Shown here: positions 28,364-38,428 of the stretch, in pieces | How the letters are laid out: the number at the start of each line of letters is the position of its first letter | Position numbering within the stretch: the stretch's first letter is position 1 | Source of the DNA: an uncultured bacterium | GTDB taxonomy: Bacteria; Margulisbacteria; WOR-1; XYC2-FULL-46-14; WPAF01 | Assembly: GCA_903930225.1 (NCBI GenBank) | Contig: CAIYXV010000089.1 | Span: forward strand, 1-41,430 | Reading direction: 5' to 3' | Length of the DNA stretch: 41,430 nucleotides | The notes under the pieces: generated by a model | What the model saw: only the letters and a program-made list of their open reading frames with translations | What the model was told of the DNA's origin: nothing | The model's database searches: none | Program-made: the position numbers and the translations under genes

Positions 28364-28771
28364 TCAGATGGCTTTTAAGATCTTATTTTTGAGGTTTTCA
28401 GGGATCCGGATCGGTTTGAATGACTTGATATCGATGGGAATAGCCGTCACTTTTGCTCCGGCCAGAACCTTTGAGTCCGATTTGCGCAGTATTTTCTGTT
28501 CAAAGATCACCCGCACGGGTTTTAATTCGCCAATCCGGGTCTCGACTATGATCTCGTCGTCATAGACCGCCGGGCTGAAATATTCGCAAAAAATATCCTT
28601 GACCGCGAAAACCAGATTATGCTTTTTCTTCAGTTCGGTAAGGGAGAACCCCAGCGTTCTTATCAATTCCGTGCGTCCCGCCTCGAGCCAGGCCAGGTAA
28701 TTGGCGTAGTAGACGACGCCTTCGGCGTCCGTATCGCGGTAGATCACCCTAAAAGTAAGCGTGCTTTTCAT
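28364..28771 (-). CDS. YbgC/FadM-type acyl-CoA thioesterase
   Basis: 135 aa hot-dog fold. The family signature is VIYRDTDAEGVVYYANYLAWLEAGRTELIR (about 9-38), with the catalytic Asp in DTDAEG. Family members hydrolyse acyl-CoA or acyl-ACP thioesters. It is the last gene of a minus-strand run with the ABC-2 transporter and CDF exporter, starting 3 bp after the permease stop. Its link to transport is unclear. Confidence 0.87.
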   Translation of the reverse strand: MKSTLTFRVIYRDTDAEGVVYYANYLAWLEAGRTELIRTLGFSLTELKKKHNLVFAVKDIFCEYFSPAVYDDEIIVETRIGELKPVRVIFEQKILRKSDSKVLAGAKVTAIPIDIKSFKPIRIPENLKNKILKAI

Positions 28772-28773
28772 TT

Positions 28774-29522
28774 TTACTCCGAAAGATTGAATTCGAAGAC
28801 CGCGATCGCGAACATCAGGAGCATAAAGCCCAGGATCACCCCGAGGCTAAGCGCGACCGGAAAACTATTGAGGCCCAATATCACGGCCCGCAGAAGATCG
28901 ACCCCGTAAGTCAAAGGATCGAGCCGGTTAAGCACAGCCAGCCAGGCGGGGAGGTTGTTCATGGGGAACAGCGCCCCCGACATAAAGAACAGCGGCATGA
29001 TCAGGAAGTTAACAACCATCTGGAAGCCTTCCATCTCTTTCATCCTTGCCGCGATCACGATCCCAAGCGAGTTCATTGCCAGGCCGATGATGAACATTAC
29101 TATCAGGCTGCCGATCACGGACAATGGCGTCAGCCTGACCCCAACTAGTGGAGCCAGTATAAGCATAAGCGTTCCCTGGAAAAGGGCGACGGTCGAGCCG
29201 CCCAATGCTTTGCCGGTCACGATCGACCAGCGGGACACCGGGGCGACCAGCACTTCTTTTAAAAACCCGAATTCCCGGTCCCACACGATCGAAATGGCGG
29301 AAAAGATTGAAGTGAAAAGCACGGTCATTGAAATGATCCCGGGAAAGATGAATTCGGAAAAATTAATGCCGCCCGGTCCCTTAAAAGAAGGGGAGAGGGC
29401 GGTACCGAGGACAAAAAGGAACAGGATCGGCTGGCCGAGCGAGGCGAATATCCGCGGCTTGTCGTACCAGTATCTTTTAATATCCCTGAACCATAATATG
29501 TAGATCGCCCAAATATCTCCCA

Positions 29523-29523
<1 letters not shown>
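28774..29523 (-). CDS. ABC-2 membrane permease, DrrB-like
   Basis: 249 aa from ATG 29523, which overlaps the ATPase stop (TAATG) and has GAGGAG at the right distance; the in-frame ATG at 29541 is less likely. There are about six membrane segments, with SIVWDREFGFLKEVLVAPVSRWSIVTGKALGG as the ABC-2 signature region. It pairs with the ATPase encoded upstream. This is the second ABC-2 system in 5 kb, in opposite orientation to the first. Confidence 0.87.
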
Positions 29524-30285
<762 letters not shown>

Positions 30286-30308
<23 letters not shown>

Positions 30309-31191
30309 GTTCTTCCTTTGGTTCCATTTTACAGATCAATCCTTCCGGGCAGGAAACGCATTCCGTCTGGAACGTCGAATGCGAAATATTATAGCTTTTT
30401 TTCAACCGTTCGTTAAGCTCTTTTAAAATCTCCGGGGCGCGGTCGGCTTCGTCATCCCTGATCAGAAGATGGGCGGAGATCGCGTTCAGGCCCGAAGTTA
30501 TGGTCCAGATATGCAGGTCATGCAGGTCTTTTACCCCCCGGACCGACTTGATCGTTTTTGCCACATCATCGGTATTGATGCCTTCCGGTGCCGATTCAAG
30601 TAAAATATTCGCCGAATCGTAGACCAGCCAGAGCGCGCCTCTTAAGATAAGAAGTCCGATCAGGAAGCTGACGATCGGATCGATCGTACGATATCCGGTA
30701 AAAATAATGATCAGGCCGGCTATGACCACGCCGACCGAAGAGATCAAATCTGATATAACATGCAGGTAGGCGCCTTTGAGGTTGAGATTATGGGACGAGC
30801 CTGCGGAGAGTATCCACGCCGATGCCGCGTTGGCGGCCAGGCCGACCATGGCGATGACCAGCATCAACCCGCCCTGGACTTCGGCCGGGTGGAATAATCG
30901 CTGGTACGCTTCGTAAAATATGAATATTGCGACCAATGTCAGAACCACGCCGTTTAAAAGCGCGGAGAGTATCTCCAGACGGTAAAACCCAAAAGTTTTT
31001 TCCTTGGTGGCAGGCCTGACCGCGAAATAAGCGGCCAAAAGCGAGAGCGTCAGCGCCATCACGTCGGTCAGCATGTGGCCGGCGTCGGAGATCAGGGCGA
31101 GGCTGTTCGAGAAGATGCCGCCGAAAAATTCGGCGAACAATATCACTAAAGTAATTATCAGGGCCAGCGCCAGGCTTTTATTATGGCTCAT
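30286..31191 (-). CDS. Cation diffusion facilitator (CDF) metal exporter, CzcD/ZitB-like
   Basis: 301 aa, six membrane segments and a cytosolic C-terminal domain. The metal-site motif ALISDAGHMLTDVMAL (helix 2, HxxxD) and GAYLHVISDLISSVGVV (helix 5, HxxxD) are intact, and the tail is His-rich (KEEHGHQHDH). It exchanges protons for Zn2+, Cd2+, Co2+ or similar ions. First in its operon, divergent from korA across about 190 bp that hold a REP mini-element. Confidence 0.92.
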
Positions 31192-31227
31192 TGTGCTTAA
31201 AACCGCTGAAAAGCGGCAGCGAAATTA

Positions 31228-31286
31228 CCCCAGACTGAAGTCTGGGGAATAATTTCTGCATGAATTCCCCACACTTTAGTGTGGGG
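31228..31286. mobile_element. Mini-element, REP family B, between divergent promoters
   Basis: A left-end-like hairpin (CCCCAGACT-GA-AGTCTGGGG, 31228-31247, followed by AATAA) and a right-end hairpin (CCCCACACT-TT-AGTGTGGGG, 31267-31286) are separated by 19 bp. The left stem shows paired changes relative to the 10.7-kb copies. It is the only family-B copy seen away from the transposase cluster. Confidence 0.72.
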
Positions 31287-31344
31287 TTTAAATCCCTATC
31301 CCTTCTGAAGATCCTTTTCATCATTATCATTATATCAGAAAGTG

Positions 31345-31373
31345 TTGAACGATGCTTTTTCTTGATATAGAAT
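31345..31373 (+). promoter_or_regulatory. Promoter of the korAB operon
   Basis: TTGAAC (31345-31350), a 17-nt spacer and TAGAAT (31368-31373), ending 8 nt before ATG 31382. A leader of at most 1-2 nt is expected, although GAAGG also lies just before the ATG. Confidence 0.65.
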
Positions 31374-31381
31374 GACGAAGG

Positions 31382-33028
31382 ATGAGAAACGAACTATCAA
31401 TTGTCCTTTGCGGTGAGGCCGGACAGGGCATCCAGACGGTAGAGAATGTTCTGACCAGGGTGCTGAAGCTTTCCGGCTACCATGTTTTTGCCACCAAGGA
31501 ATACATGTCGCGCGTCCGCGGCGGCTGTAATTCCACCTCGATCCGCGTTTCTTCCAAAAGACTTTCCGCTTACGTCGACCGCATCGATATTCTGGTGCCG
31601 CTGGGCAAGGAACGGACGAAGCATTTGAACAAAAGGATTACAAAGGACACACGGATCCTCGTCGAGCATGAGCAGATCGCGGTCGAGAACAAGATCTATA
31701 CCAATATCGCCGCGGTGGGCGTGCTGTCCGGCGTTATCGGCGCGGATAAAAAGGTCCTTTCTGATTATTTGAGCGGATATTTTTCGGCAAAAGGCGCGAA
31801 AACGATCGAAGAAAATCAAAAAGCCGCGGGAAAAGGATATGAGCTAGGGATAAACCTTGCGTCATCCGGAAAGTTCGCGCTCAAGATCGATCCGGACCCG
31901 AAAGTAAAAAATGAGATCATGATCAGCGGCGCGGAAGCGATCGGGTTGGGCGCGCTCATGGGTGGATGCAACTTCATTTCCGCCTATCCAATGACCCCCT
32001 CGACCGGGGTCTTCACTTTTCTGGCGCAGAACGCGGCGGGACTGGAAATAGTTTCGGAACAGGCCGAAGACGAGATCGCGGCGATCAATATGGCGATCGG
32101 CGCCTGGTACGCCGGCGCGCGGGCGATGGTCACCACTTCCGGCGGCGGCTACGACCTGATGCAGGAGGGGATGAGTTTGGCCGGAATGCTTGAAACTCCG
32201 GTAGTCGTAAGCTTAGGGATGCGCCCCGGCCCGGCGACCGGACTGCCGACCCGCACCGAACAGGGAGACCTTGATCTTGCCCTTTATTCCGGCCACGGCG
32301 AATTCCCGAGAGCGATCTTCGCGCCGGGCTCGCTCGAACAGGCGGTCGAATTAAGCCGGAGGGCGTTCGATACCGCCGATAAATTCCAGGTGCCGGTATT
32401 TATTCTCTCCGATCAATACCTGGTCGATTCATACTATAATCTTCCTTCCATAGACATTCCAAAAGAGCCGCCGAAAAAATATTTCATAAAAACCGCGAAG
32501 GACTATCGGCGTTACGAACTTACGGAGAACGGTCTGTCCCCGCGCGGGGTGCCTGGTTTCGGAGAGGGCCTAGTAGCGGCGGATAGCGACGAGCATGATG
32601 AAGAAGGCCATATAACAGAAGATTTAGAACTTAGAAAGAGGTTTGTTGAAAAAAGAATGAACAAGCTGAAACTGCTTGAAGAAGAAGCCCTGGAACCGGA
32701 GCTTATCGGGGAAAAGAATTCCCGGATATTGATTGTCGGCTGGGGGTCAAATTTTGGGATCATCAAGGAAGCGTTATCGGCGCTTGGCCGAAATGATATT
32801 TCTTTTTTGCATTTTCCCCAGGTGTATCCATTGCCAAAAAGTACCATGGGCCATTTAAGATTGGCTAAAAGAGTTATTGCGATCGAGAATAACGCGCGGG
32901 GACAGTTCGCGGAGCTTATCGAAAAACTGACCGGCATAAAAATAACCGAAAGGATCTTGAAGTATGACGGACTTCCGTTCTCCGTCGAAGAGCTGGTCTC
33001 GCGCATAAAGGAGAAGGCAGGAAAGTGA
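31382..33028 (+). CDS. korA: 2-oxoacid:ferredoxin oxidoreductase, fused gamma-alpha subunit
   Basis: 548 aa. Residues about 1-175 are the gamma domain ([20 protein letters not shown], then [17 protein letters not shown]). Residues about 185-545 are the alpha domain with [18 protein letters not shown] and [16 protein letters not shown]. With KorB it cleaves 2-oxoacids with CoA to acyl-CoA, CO2 and reduced ferredoxin; 2-oxoglutarate is the commonest substrate of this architecture. A separate delta ferredoxin subunit is absent. First gene of a run with korB, rubredoxin, flavodiiron protein and rubrerythrin. Confidence 0.92.
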   Translation: MRNELSIVLCGEAGQGIQTVENVLTRVLKLSGYHVFATKEYMSRVRGGCNSTSIRVSSKRLSAYVDRIDILVPLGKERTKHLNKRITKDTRILVEHEQIAVENKIYTNIAAVGVLSGVIGADKKVLSDYLSGYFSAKGAKTIEENQKAAGKGYELGINLASSGKFALKIDPDPKVKNEIMISGAEAIGLGALMGGCNFISAYPMTPSTGVFTFLAQNAAGLEIVSEQAEDEIAAINMAIGAWYAGARAMVTTSGGGYDLMQEGMSLAGMLETPVVVSLGMRPGPATGLPTRTEQGDLDLALYSGHGEFPRAIFAPGSLEQAVELSRRAFDTADKFQVPVFILSDQYLVDSYYNLPSIDIPKEPPKKYFIKTAKDYRRYELTENGLSPRGVPGFGEGLVAADSDEHDEEGHITEDLELRKRFVEKRMNKLKLLEEEALEPELIGEKNSRILIVGWGSNFGIIKEALSALGRNDISFLHFPQVYPLPKSTMGHLRLAKRVIAIENNARGQFAELIEKLTGIKITERILKYDGLPFSVEELVSRIKEKAGK

Positions 33029-33894
33029 ACGCGGAAATAAAAGCGTTTGATATGGGGCCGATCGATATTGCCTGGTGTCCCGGCTGCGGCAACTTCGGCA
33101 TCCTTAACGTTTTGAAAGAAGCCGTTGCCGAGTTGAACCTCGCGCCAGAGAATCTGATGATGGTATCGGGGATCGGCCAGGCGGCCAAGGAACCTCATTA
33201 TTTAAAGTGCAATGTTTTTAACGGCCTGCACGGCCGGGCCGTCCCTCCTGCCACCGCGATCAAGGCGGCGAACCCCGGCCTGACGGTTATCGTCGACAGC
33301 GGCGACGGGGACATGTATGGGGAGGGCGGCAACCATTTTATCCACGCGATCAGAAGGAACCCGGATATTACCGTCATCGTCCATAACAACATGGTCTACG
33401 GACTGACCAAAGGCCAGGCCTCGCCGACCAGCCGGATCGGGTTCAAGACGCCCATCCAGGTCGAAGGCGTTTTTGAGGAGCCGTTCAATCCGCTGTCGGT
33501 CGCGATTGCGCTCGACGCGCCCTTTGTCGCGCGCGCGTTCGCCGGCGATCCCGAAAAGACCAAAGAGATCCTGAAAAAAGCGATACAGCACCGCGGTTTT
33601 TCACTGGTCGATATCTTCCAGCCCTGTGTTTCGTTCAATAAGATAAATACCTATCAGTGGTTTAAGGATAATACCTATTATCTTGAAGATGCCCATGATC
33701 CGCAGGAACGCAGTGCCGCTTTCAGGCGAGCGATCGAGGACGAAAAACTTCCGCTGGGGATCTTTTATATTAACGAAAAAAGAACCATTTTTGAGGATAA
33801 ACTGGCGGCGTACCGAAAGAACAAGGCCCCGCTGTTTGACCGGGCAGTGAATTATGATAAACTGTCGGAACTCATTAATTCAAGAAAAAGATAG
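33025..33894 (+). CDS. korB: 2-oxoacid:ferredoxin oxidoreductase, beta subunit
   Basis: 289 aa from GTG 33025, overlapping the korA stop by 4 bp. The thiamine-diphosphate site is [20 protein letters not shown]. Cluster cysteines lie in WCPGCGNFG and [18 protein letters not shown], the usual KorB pattern. [13 protein letters not shown] is typical of this family. It holds TPP and one iron-sulfur cluster and passes electrons to ferredoxin. Confidence 0.92.
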   Translation: MNAEIKAFDMGPIDIAWCPGCGNFGILNVLKEAVAELNLAPENLMMVSGIGQAAKEPHYLKCNVFNGLHGRAVPPATAIKAANPGLTVIVDSGDGDMYGEGGNHFIHAIRRNPDITVIVHNNMVYGLTKGQASPTSRIGFKTPIQVEGVFEEPFNPLSVAIALDAPFVARAFAGDPEKTKEILKKAIQHRGFSLVDIFQPCVSFNKINTYQWFKDNTYYLEDAHDPQERSAAFRRAIEDEKLPLGIFYINEKRTIFEDKLAAYRKNKAPLFDRAVNYDKLSELINSRKR

Positions 33895-33903
33895 GTGATA
33901 AAA

Positions 33904-34068
33904 ATGAAAAAGTATTCCTGCCAGTTATGCGGATACGTTTATGACCCGGCGCTGGGCGATCCGGACAGCGCGGTAGATCCCGGCACCGCGTTTACGGACC
34001 TGCCGGTTATCTGGGTCTGCCCGGTCTGTGGAGCGGGGAAAGACCAGTTCATAGAGGTCAAGGAATGA
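33904..34068 (+). CDS. Rubredoxin
   Basis: 54 aa, [20 protein letters not shown] and then [13 protein letters not shown]. The four iron cysteines sit in CxxCGY and CPxCG motifs, and both the length and the aromatic residues fit. An AGGTGAT site precedes ATG. It overlaps the flavodiiron gene by 4 bp (ATGA), so it is very probably that enzyme's electron donor. Confidence 0.95.
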   Translation: MKKYSCQLCGYVYDPALGDPDSAVDPGTAFTDLPVIWVCPVCGAGKDQFIEVKE

Positions 34069-35267
34069 CGGCCAGAGAGATCAGATTGGGTTCAAATGTT
34101 TTCGCGGTCGGAGCGATCGATTGGGACCGTCGGCTGTTTGACGAGTTGATCCCTCTGCCCGACGGCACGACCTATAATTCCTACATCATAAAAGGCAAAG
34201 ACAAGACCGCGCTGATCGATACCGTCGACCCGACCAAAGCGAAAGATTTGATCGGCAATCTGAAAGCGTTAAAAGTCGATCGGATCGATTATGTGATCAG
34301 TGACCATGCCGAACAGGACCATTCCGGTTCCATCCCCAGGATACTGGAGCTTTATCCGACGGCTAAAGTAGTGACCAATCAAAAATGCAAGGAAATGCTG
34401 ATCGAACACCTTTTAGTCGCCGAAGACCGGTTCATTACGGTCGCCGACCGGGAGACCATTTCGCTGGGGGATAAAAAGCTTGAATTCATCTTTGCGCCCT
34501 GGATCCACTGGCCGGAGACCATGTTCACTTATCTGCGCGAAGATAAGGTCCTGTTCACCTGCGATTTTCTCGGTTCGCACCTGGCGACCTCCGATCTTTT
34601 CGCGGTCGACCGGCGGAAGGTATACGGTTCTGCCAAAAGATATTACGCGGAGATCATGATGCCGTTTAGGACCAATATCAAAAGCAACCTTGAAAAGATC
34701 GACGGCCTGAAGATCGAGATCATTGCCACCAGCCACGGACCGATCTATGATAATCCATCATTCATGATCGGCGCCTATAAAGAATGGATATCGGATGAAG
34801 TAAAGAACGAAGTTGTCATCCCTTATGTCTCAATGCACGGCAGTACCCGGGCCATGATCGATCGTTTTATCGACGTTTTGATCGGCAAAGGAATGAGTGT
34901 AAAACCGTTCGATCTCCCGCGCACGGATCTCGGCGAGCTGGCAATGTCGCTGGTCGACGCGGCGACAATCGTCATCGGAACGCCGACGGTGCTGACCGGC
35001 CCTCATCCGGCGGCGGTTTACGCCGCGTTCCTGGCTAACGCCCTGCGGCCCAAGACCAGGTACGTTTCGATCATCGGTTCGTTCGGCTGGGGAGGTAAAA
35101 TGCCCGAAACCATCAAGGGTCTGATCCCAAACCTGAAAGCGGAGCTGATCGATCCGGTGATAATAAAAGGTTACCCCAAGGCTGGGGACCTTCTAAAGAT
35201 AGATACCCTGGCGGAGATGATATATAATAAGCACCAGGCCGATCCGATGGTAAAAAAAGGAGCATGA
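34065..35267 (+). CDS. Flavodiiron protein (A-type flavoprotein, oxygen or NO reductase)
   Basis: 400 aa. The metallo-beta-lactamase-like diiron domain (1-about 250) has H81-x-E83-x-D85-H86 ([12 protein letters not shown]), then [16 protein letters not shown] and TSHGPIYD. The flavodoxin domain (about 255-395) binds FMN ([11 protein letters not shown], then [11 protein letters not shown]). It reduces O2 to water and/or NO to N2O without releasing peroxide, protecting anaerobes. Its partner rubredoxin precedes it and rubrerythrin follows. Confidence 0.94.
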   Translation: MTAREIRLGSNVFAVGAIDWDRRLFDELIPLPDGTTYNSYIIKGKDKTALIDTVDPTKAKDLIGNLKALKVDRIDYVISDHAEQDHSGSIPRILELYPTAKVVTNQKCKEMLIEHLLVAEDRFITVADRETISLGDKKLEFIFAPWIHWPETMFTYLREDKVLFTCDFLGSHLATSDLFAVDRRKVYGSAKRYYAEIMMPFRTNIKSNLEKIDGLKIEIIATSHGPIYDNPSFMIGAYKEWISDEVKNEVVIPYVSMHGSTRAMIDRFIDVLIGKGMSVKPFDLPRTDLGELAMSLVDAATIVIGTPTVLTGPHPAAVYAAFLANALRPKTRYVSIIGSFGWGGKMPETIKGLIPNLKAELIDPVIIKGYPKAGDLLKIDTLAEMIYNKHQADPMVKKGA

Positions 35268-35269
35268 AC

Positions 35270-35845
35270 ATGAAGAGTTTAAAAGGGACCAATACCGAAA
35301 AAAATCTTTTGGCTTCGTTCGCGGGAGAATCGCAGGCGAGAAACCGGTATGGTTTCTTCGCGAGTGTCGCGAAAAAAGCGGGCTACGAACAAATAGCGGC
35401 TATCTTTGACGAAACGGCGGGCAATGAAAGGGAACATGCCAAGCGATTCTTTAAATTCCTCGAAGGCGGGGACGCGGAAATAACCGCCACATATCCGGCC
35501 GGAATAATAGGGGATACAGCGCAGAACCTGCAGGCGGCGGCCGACGGCGAGAAGATGGAATGGTCAAAGCTGTATCTGGATGCCGGGAACACTGCCCGCC
35601 AGGAAGGGTTCGAAGAGATCTCCAAAGTATTTAAAGAGATCGGAGAAGTGGAAGAACAGCACGAGAAACGGTACCGGAAACTCCTGGCCAACCTGAAAGA
35701 AGGAAAAGTGTTCAAGCGGGACGCGGTGGTCAAATGGCACTGCCGCAACTGCGGATACGTGCACGAGGGCGCGGAAGCTCCAAAAGAATGTCCGGCTTGC
35801 GCGCATCCGCAGGCGTATTACGAGCTTCTGGCCGAGAACTACTAA
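35270..35845 (+). CDS. rbr: Rubrerythrin
   Basis: 191 aa from ATG 35270, which is 7 nt after AAAGGAG; the ATG at 35264 is too close. The N-terminal diiron four-helix domain carries LASFAGESQARNRY, GNEREHAKRFFKFLEGG, ARQEGFEEI and EVEEQHEKRYRKLL. The C-terminal rubredoxin-like domain carries WHCRNCGYVHEG and CPACAHPQAYYE. It reduces hydrogen peroxide using rubredoxin electrons. It completes the oxygen-defence module. Confidence 0.95.
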   Translation: MKSLKGTNTEKNLLASFAGESQARNRYGFFASVAKKAGYEQIAAIFDETAGNEREHAKRFFKFLEGGDAEITATYPAGIIGDTAQNLQAAADGEKMEWSKLYLDAGNTARQEGFEEISKVFKEIGEVEEQHEKRYRKLLANLKEGKVFKRDAVVKWHCRNCGYVHEGAEAPKECPACAHPQAYYELLAENY

Positions 35846-35849
35846 ATAG

Positions 35850-35858
35850 TGCTAAAAT
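35850..35858 (+). promoter_or_regulatory. Extended -10 promoter of ogt
   Basis: TGC-TAAAAT, the same sequence as before coaE, 10 nt before ATG 35869. No Shine-Dalgarno. Confidence 0.5.
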
Positions 35859-35868
35859 ATACCTGATA

Positions 35869-36369
35869 ATGTTCAGGTATGGCATATTTTCAACCCCTTA
35901 CGGCCGAATGGGAGCGGTGGCTTCCGATTCCGGCATTCATATGCTTATTTTACCGAAGAAAGACCCGGATGAGATAATAAAGGAGCTTGAGACGCATTAT
36001 CTTGAGCTGGTAAGGGATGATAAGCCGTTCCAAAAGATAGCTTCCAAGATCAACGATTATTTTTCCGGAAAGCCGGTCAAGTTCTCCGAGAAAATGGATC
36101 TTGCCGGTTCGACCCCGTTCGAGCTGAAAGTATGGGATATCACCCTGGGCATTCCGCGCGGAGAAGTTAGGTCGTATGAATGGGTGGCAAAACAGCTGGG
36201 GGACGCAAAAAAGGTCAGGGCGGTGGGGCAGGCGCTGGGGCGCAACCGCCTGCCGCTGATCATTCCCTGCCACCGGGTGATAAAAAAAGAAGGCGATCTG
36301 GGCGGATTTTCGGGAGGAGTGGAGATGAAACGGCAGCTCTTAAAGCTGGAAGGATATCTGATATGCTAG
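35869..36369 (+). CDS. ogt: Methylated-DNA--protein-cysteine methyltransferase
   Basis: 166 aa from ATG 35869. An in-frame start at 35734 lies inside rubrerythrin and is rejected. The active site is [20 protein letters not shown], preceded by [17 protein letters not shown]. It moves the alkyl group from O6-alkylguanine to its own cysteine, a suicide repair. The adjacent hisF ATG overlaps its stop by 7 bp. Confidence 0.92.
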   Translation: MFRYGIFSTPYGRMGAVASDSGIHMLILPKKDPDEIIKELETHYLELVRDDKPFQKIASKINDYFSGKPVKFSEKMDLAGSTPFELKVWDITLGIPRGEVRSYEWVAKQLGDAKKVRAVGQALGRNRLPLIIPCHRVIKKEGDLGGFSGGVEMKRQLLKLEGYLIC

Positions 36370-37124
36370 GAAAAAGAATAATTCCCTGCCTTGACGTTAA
36401 AGAAGGCCGGGTGGTGAAAGGCACGAAATTTGTTGACCTGCGCGACGCGGGCGATCCGGTCGAACAGGCGGCATTCTATGACAAAGAAGGGGCCGATGAG
36501 CTGGTGTTCCTTGATATCACCGCTTCCCACGAAAAACGCTACATCATGCTGGACGTGGTCAGGAAGGTGGCGGAGCGGATGTTCATTCCGTTCACGGTGG
36601 GCGGGGGCATAAACGACATCGAAACGATAAGGGAAATAATCGCTTCCGGCGCGGACAAGGTATCGATCAATACTGCGGCGGTGGCGGATCCAAATTTTAT
36701 CAAGACCGCGTCGGATAAGTTTGGCGCGCAGTGCATCGTGCTGGCGATCGACGCCAAGAAGGTTTCCGACAACCGCTGGGAAGTTTATACCCACGGGGGA
36801 AGGACGGGGACCGGTTTGGACGCGATAGAGTGGGCGAAAAAAGGAGAGCAGTACGGCGCCGGCGAGATCCTTTTAACCTCGATGGATCGTGATGGCACTA
36901 AGATCGGTTACGATATCGAGCTTACCCGAGCGATCTCGGACGCGGTCACTATCCCGGTCATTGCCTCGGGCGGGGCGGGCACCCTGGAGCATATACTGGA
37001 AGCTTTTACCCTGGGAGGGGCGGACGCGGCGCTCTTAGCGTCGGTGCTTCATTACCGGGAGATGACGATAAAAGAGATCAAGGATTACCTGCTTAATAAA
37101 GGAATAAATGGCAGATATTATTGA
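36363..37124 (+). CDS. hisF: Imidazole glycerol phosphate synthase, cyclase subunit
   Basis: 253 aa from ATG 36363, overlapping the ogt stop. It starts [20 protein letters not shown], the HisF signature. FTVGGGIND and [12 protein letters not shown] are the phosphate-binding loops of the (beta/alpha)8 barrel, and [26 protein letters not shown] is also characteristic. It makes imidazole glycerol phosphate and AICAR with ammonia from HisH. No other his gene is near, so the pathway is scattered or incomplete. Confidence 0.95.
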   Translation: MLGKRIIPCLDVKEGRVVKGTKFVDLRDAGDPVEQAAFYDKEGADELVFLDITASHEKRYIMLDVVRKVAERMFIPFTVGGGINDIETIREIIASGADKVSINTAAVADPNFIKTASDKFGAQCIVLAIDAKKVSDNRWEVYTHGGRTGTGLDAIEWAKKGEQYGAGEILLTSMDRDGTKIGYDIELTRAISDAVTIPVIASGGAGTLEHILEAFTLGGADAALLASVLHYREMTIKEIKDYLLNKGINGRYY

Positions 37125-37974
37125 TGAACTTTTAAAACGCAGCGTTCCGCTGATCGACCGCGAATTAAAAAGATTGCTGCCCAAAGATAATTCCAGCCTG
37201 TCCCGCGCGATGCGGTATTCGATCTTTGCCGGCGGCAAGAGGTTCCGGCCGATCCTGGCGATCGAAAGCGCGCTCTGCTGCGGAGGAGAGATCAAAGACG
37301 TCATTTCGGCCGCGTGCGCGATCGAGATGATCCACACTTTTACCCTGATCCACGATGATCTCCCCGCCATGGACGATTCGGACCTACGGCGCGGACGGCC
37401 GACCTGCCACAAGGTTTTTGGCGAGGACATTGCGGTCCTGGCCGGCGACGCGTTGAACACGCTCGCCTTTTTTGTTATCGCCCAAAATGTAAAGACCGCC
37501 AAGGTCGCCAATGTAACGGCGGACCTGTCTGCGGCGCTTCTGAAAGTGGTTTACGGGCAGGTGATGGACCTGGAGGCGGAAGGCAAAAAGATCAGCTTTA
37601 AAAAGCTCGAAAATATACATCTTCACAAGACCTCGGCGCTGATCGAAGCCTCCGCCAAGATCGGCGCGGTGCTGGCCAATGCCGGAGACCGGCAGGTTAA
37701 AGCGATGACCCAATACGCGCGGCACATGGGATTGGCATTCCAGATCGCAGATGATATACTTGATGCCGTGTCTTCCGTAAAGGCGCTGGGAAAACCGGCG
37801 CGGGCGGACGAGAAATTAAAAAAAGCCACGTATCCGGCAGTCCTGGGGGTCCCCGGGGCAGAAAAGCTGGCTCATGATCACCTCAAAAAAGCGATCGCGG
37901 AGATCGCTTTTTTCGGAAAAAGAGGAGAGAGCTTAAAGGCGCTGGCTGAATTCGCGGTAAGGAGAAGATCCTGA
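37108..37974 (+). CDS. ispA: Polyprenyl synthetase (farnesyl/geranylgeranyl diphosphate synthase)
   Basis: 288 aa. The first Asp-rich motif is [19 protein letters not shown] and the second [11 protein letters not shown], with FAGGKRFRP near the N-terminus. It condenses isopentenyl diphosphate onto allylic diphosphates to C15 or C20. It overlaps hisF by 17 bp and precedes a DUF212 phosphatase and dxs, forming an isoprenoid operon. Whether the product is C15 or C20 is not decided from sequence. Confidence 0.9.
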   Translation: MADIIDELLKRSVPLIDRELKRLLPKDNSSLSRAMRYSIFAGGKRFRPILAIESALCCGGEIKDVISAACAIEMIHTFTLIHDDLPAMDDSDLRRGRPTCHKVFGEDIAVLAGDALNTLAFFVIAQNVKTAKVANVTADLSAALLKVVYGQVMDLEAEGKKISFKKLENIHLHKTSALIEASAKIGAVLANAGDRQVKAMTQYARHMGLAFQIADDILDAVSSVKALGKPARADEKLKKATYPAVLGVPGAEKLAHDHLKKAIAEIAFFGKRGESLKALAEFAVRRRS

Positions 37975-37975
37975 A

Positions 37976-38428
37976 ATGAGTTTAATAATCGCGTTGTGCT
38001 CGAATATTCCGCTGGTCACGGGAGGGTTGGCGTTCCTGCTTTCCCAGACCTCAAAGGTCATAATTTACTATTTCAAAGACAAAGAATTCAATATCATGCA
38101 TTTTTTTGAATCCGCCGGCATGCCTTCCACGCATTCGGCTATGTCCTGCTCCATGACGCTTATGATCGGGATGACGGAGGGATTCAGCTCCCCGCTGTTC
38201 GCGGTCGCGCTGGTATTTACGATCATCGTGCTTTATGACGCGATGGGGGTGAGGTTCGCCGCCGGCCAGCAGGCGGTAGTGCTCAACAAGATCATCGAGG
38301 ACATTTATTCGGAAAAGGTCTCCGAAAGAGAAAAAATGAAAGAGCTGATCGGCCATACGCCGATCGAGGTCTTTGTCGGAGGCACGATCGGGATCGCCGT
38401 TGCCCTTATCATTTACGCCCTCATATGA
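37976..38428 (+). CDS. Divergent PAP2-family (DUF212) membrane phosphatase
   Basis: 150 aa, about four membrane segments. MPSTHSAMSCSM (about 44-55) and VRFAAGQQAVVLNKI fit the DUF212 branch of PAP2 phosphatases. It starts 1 bp after the prenyl-synthase stop and overlaps dxs by 4 bp. A role in dephosphorylating prenyl diphosphates is suggested by this placement, which recurs in other bacteria, but is unproved here. Confidence 0.85.
   Translation: MSLIIALCSNIPLVTGGLAFLLSQTSKVIIYYFKDKEFNIMHFFESAGMPSTHSAMSCSMTLMIGMTEGFSSPLFAVALVFTIIVLYDAMGVRFAAGQQAVVLNKIIEDIYSEKVSEREKMKELIGHTPIEVFVGGTIGIAVALIIYALI

Noticed and set aside
36180-36362. Longer hisF starting at 36180
   Set aside because: The extension is an out-of-frame reading of ogt codons; HisF proteins begin near [12 protein letters not shown] at 36363.
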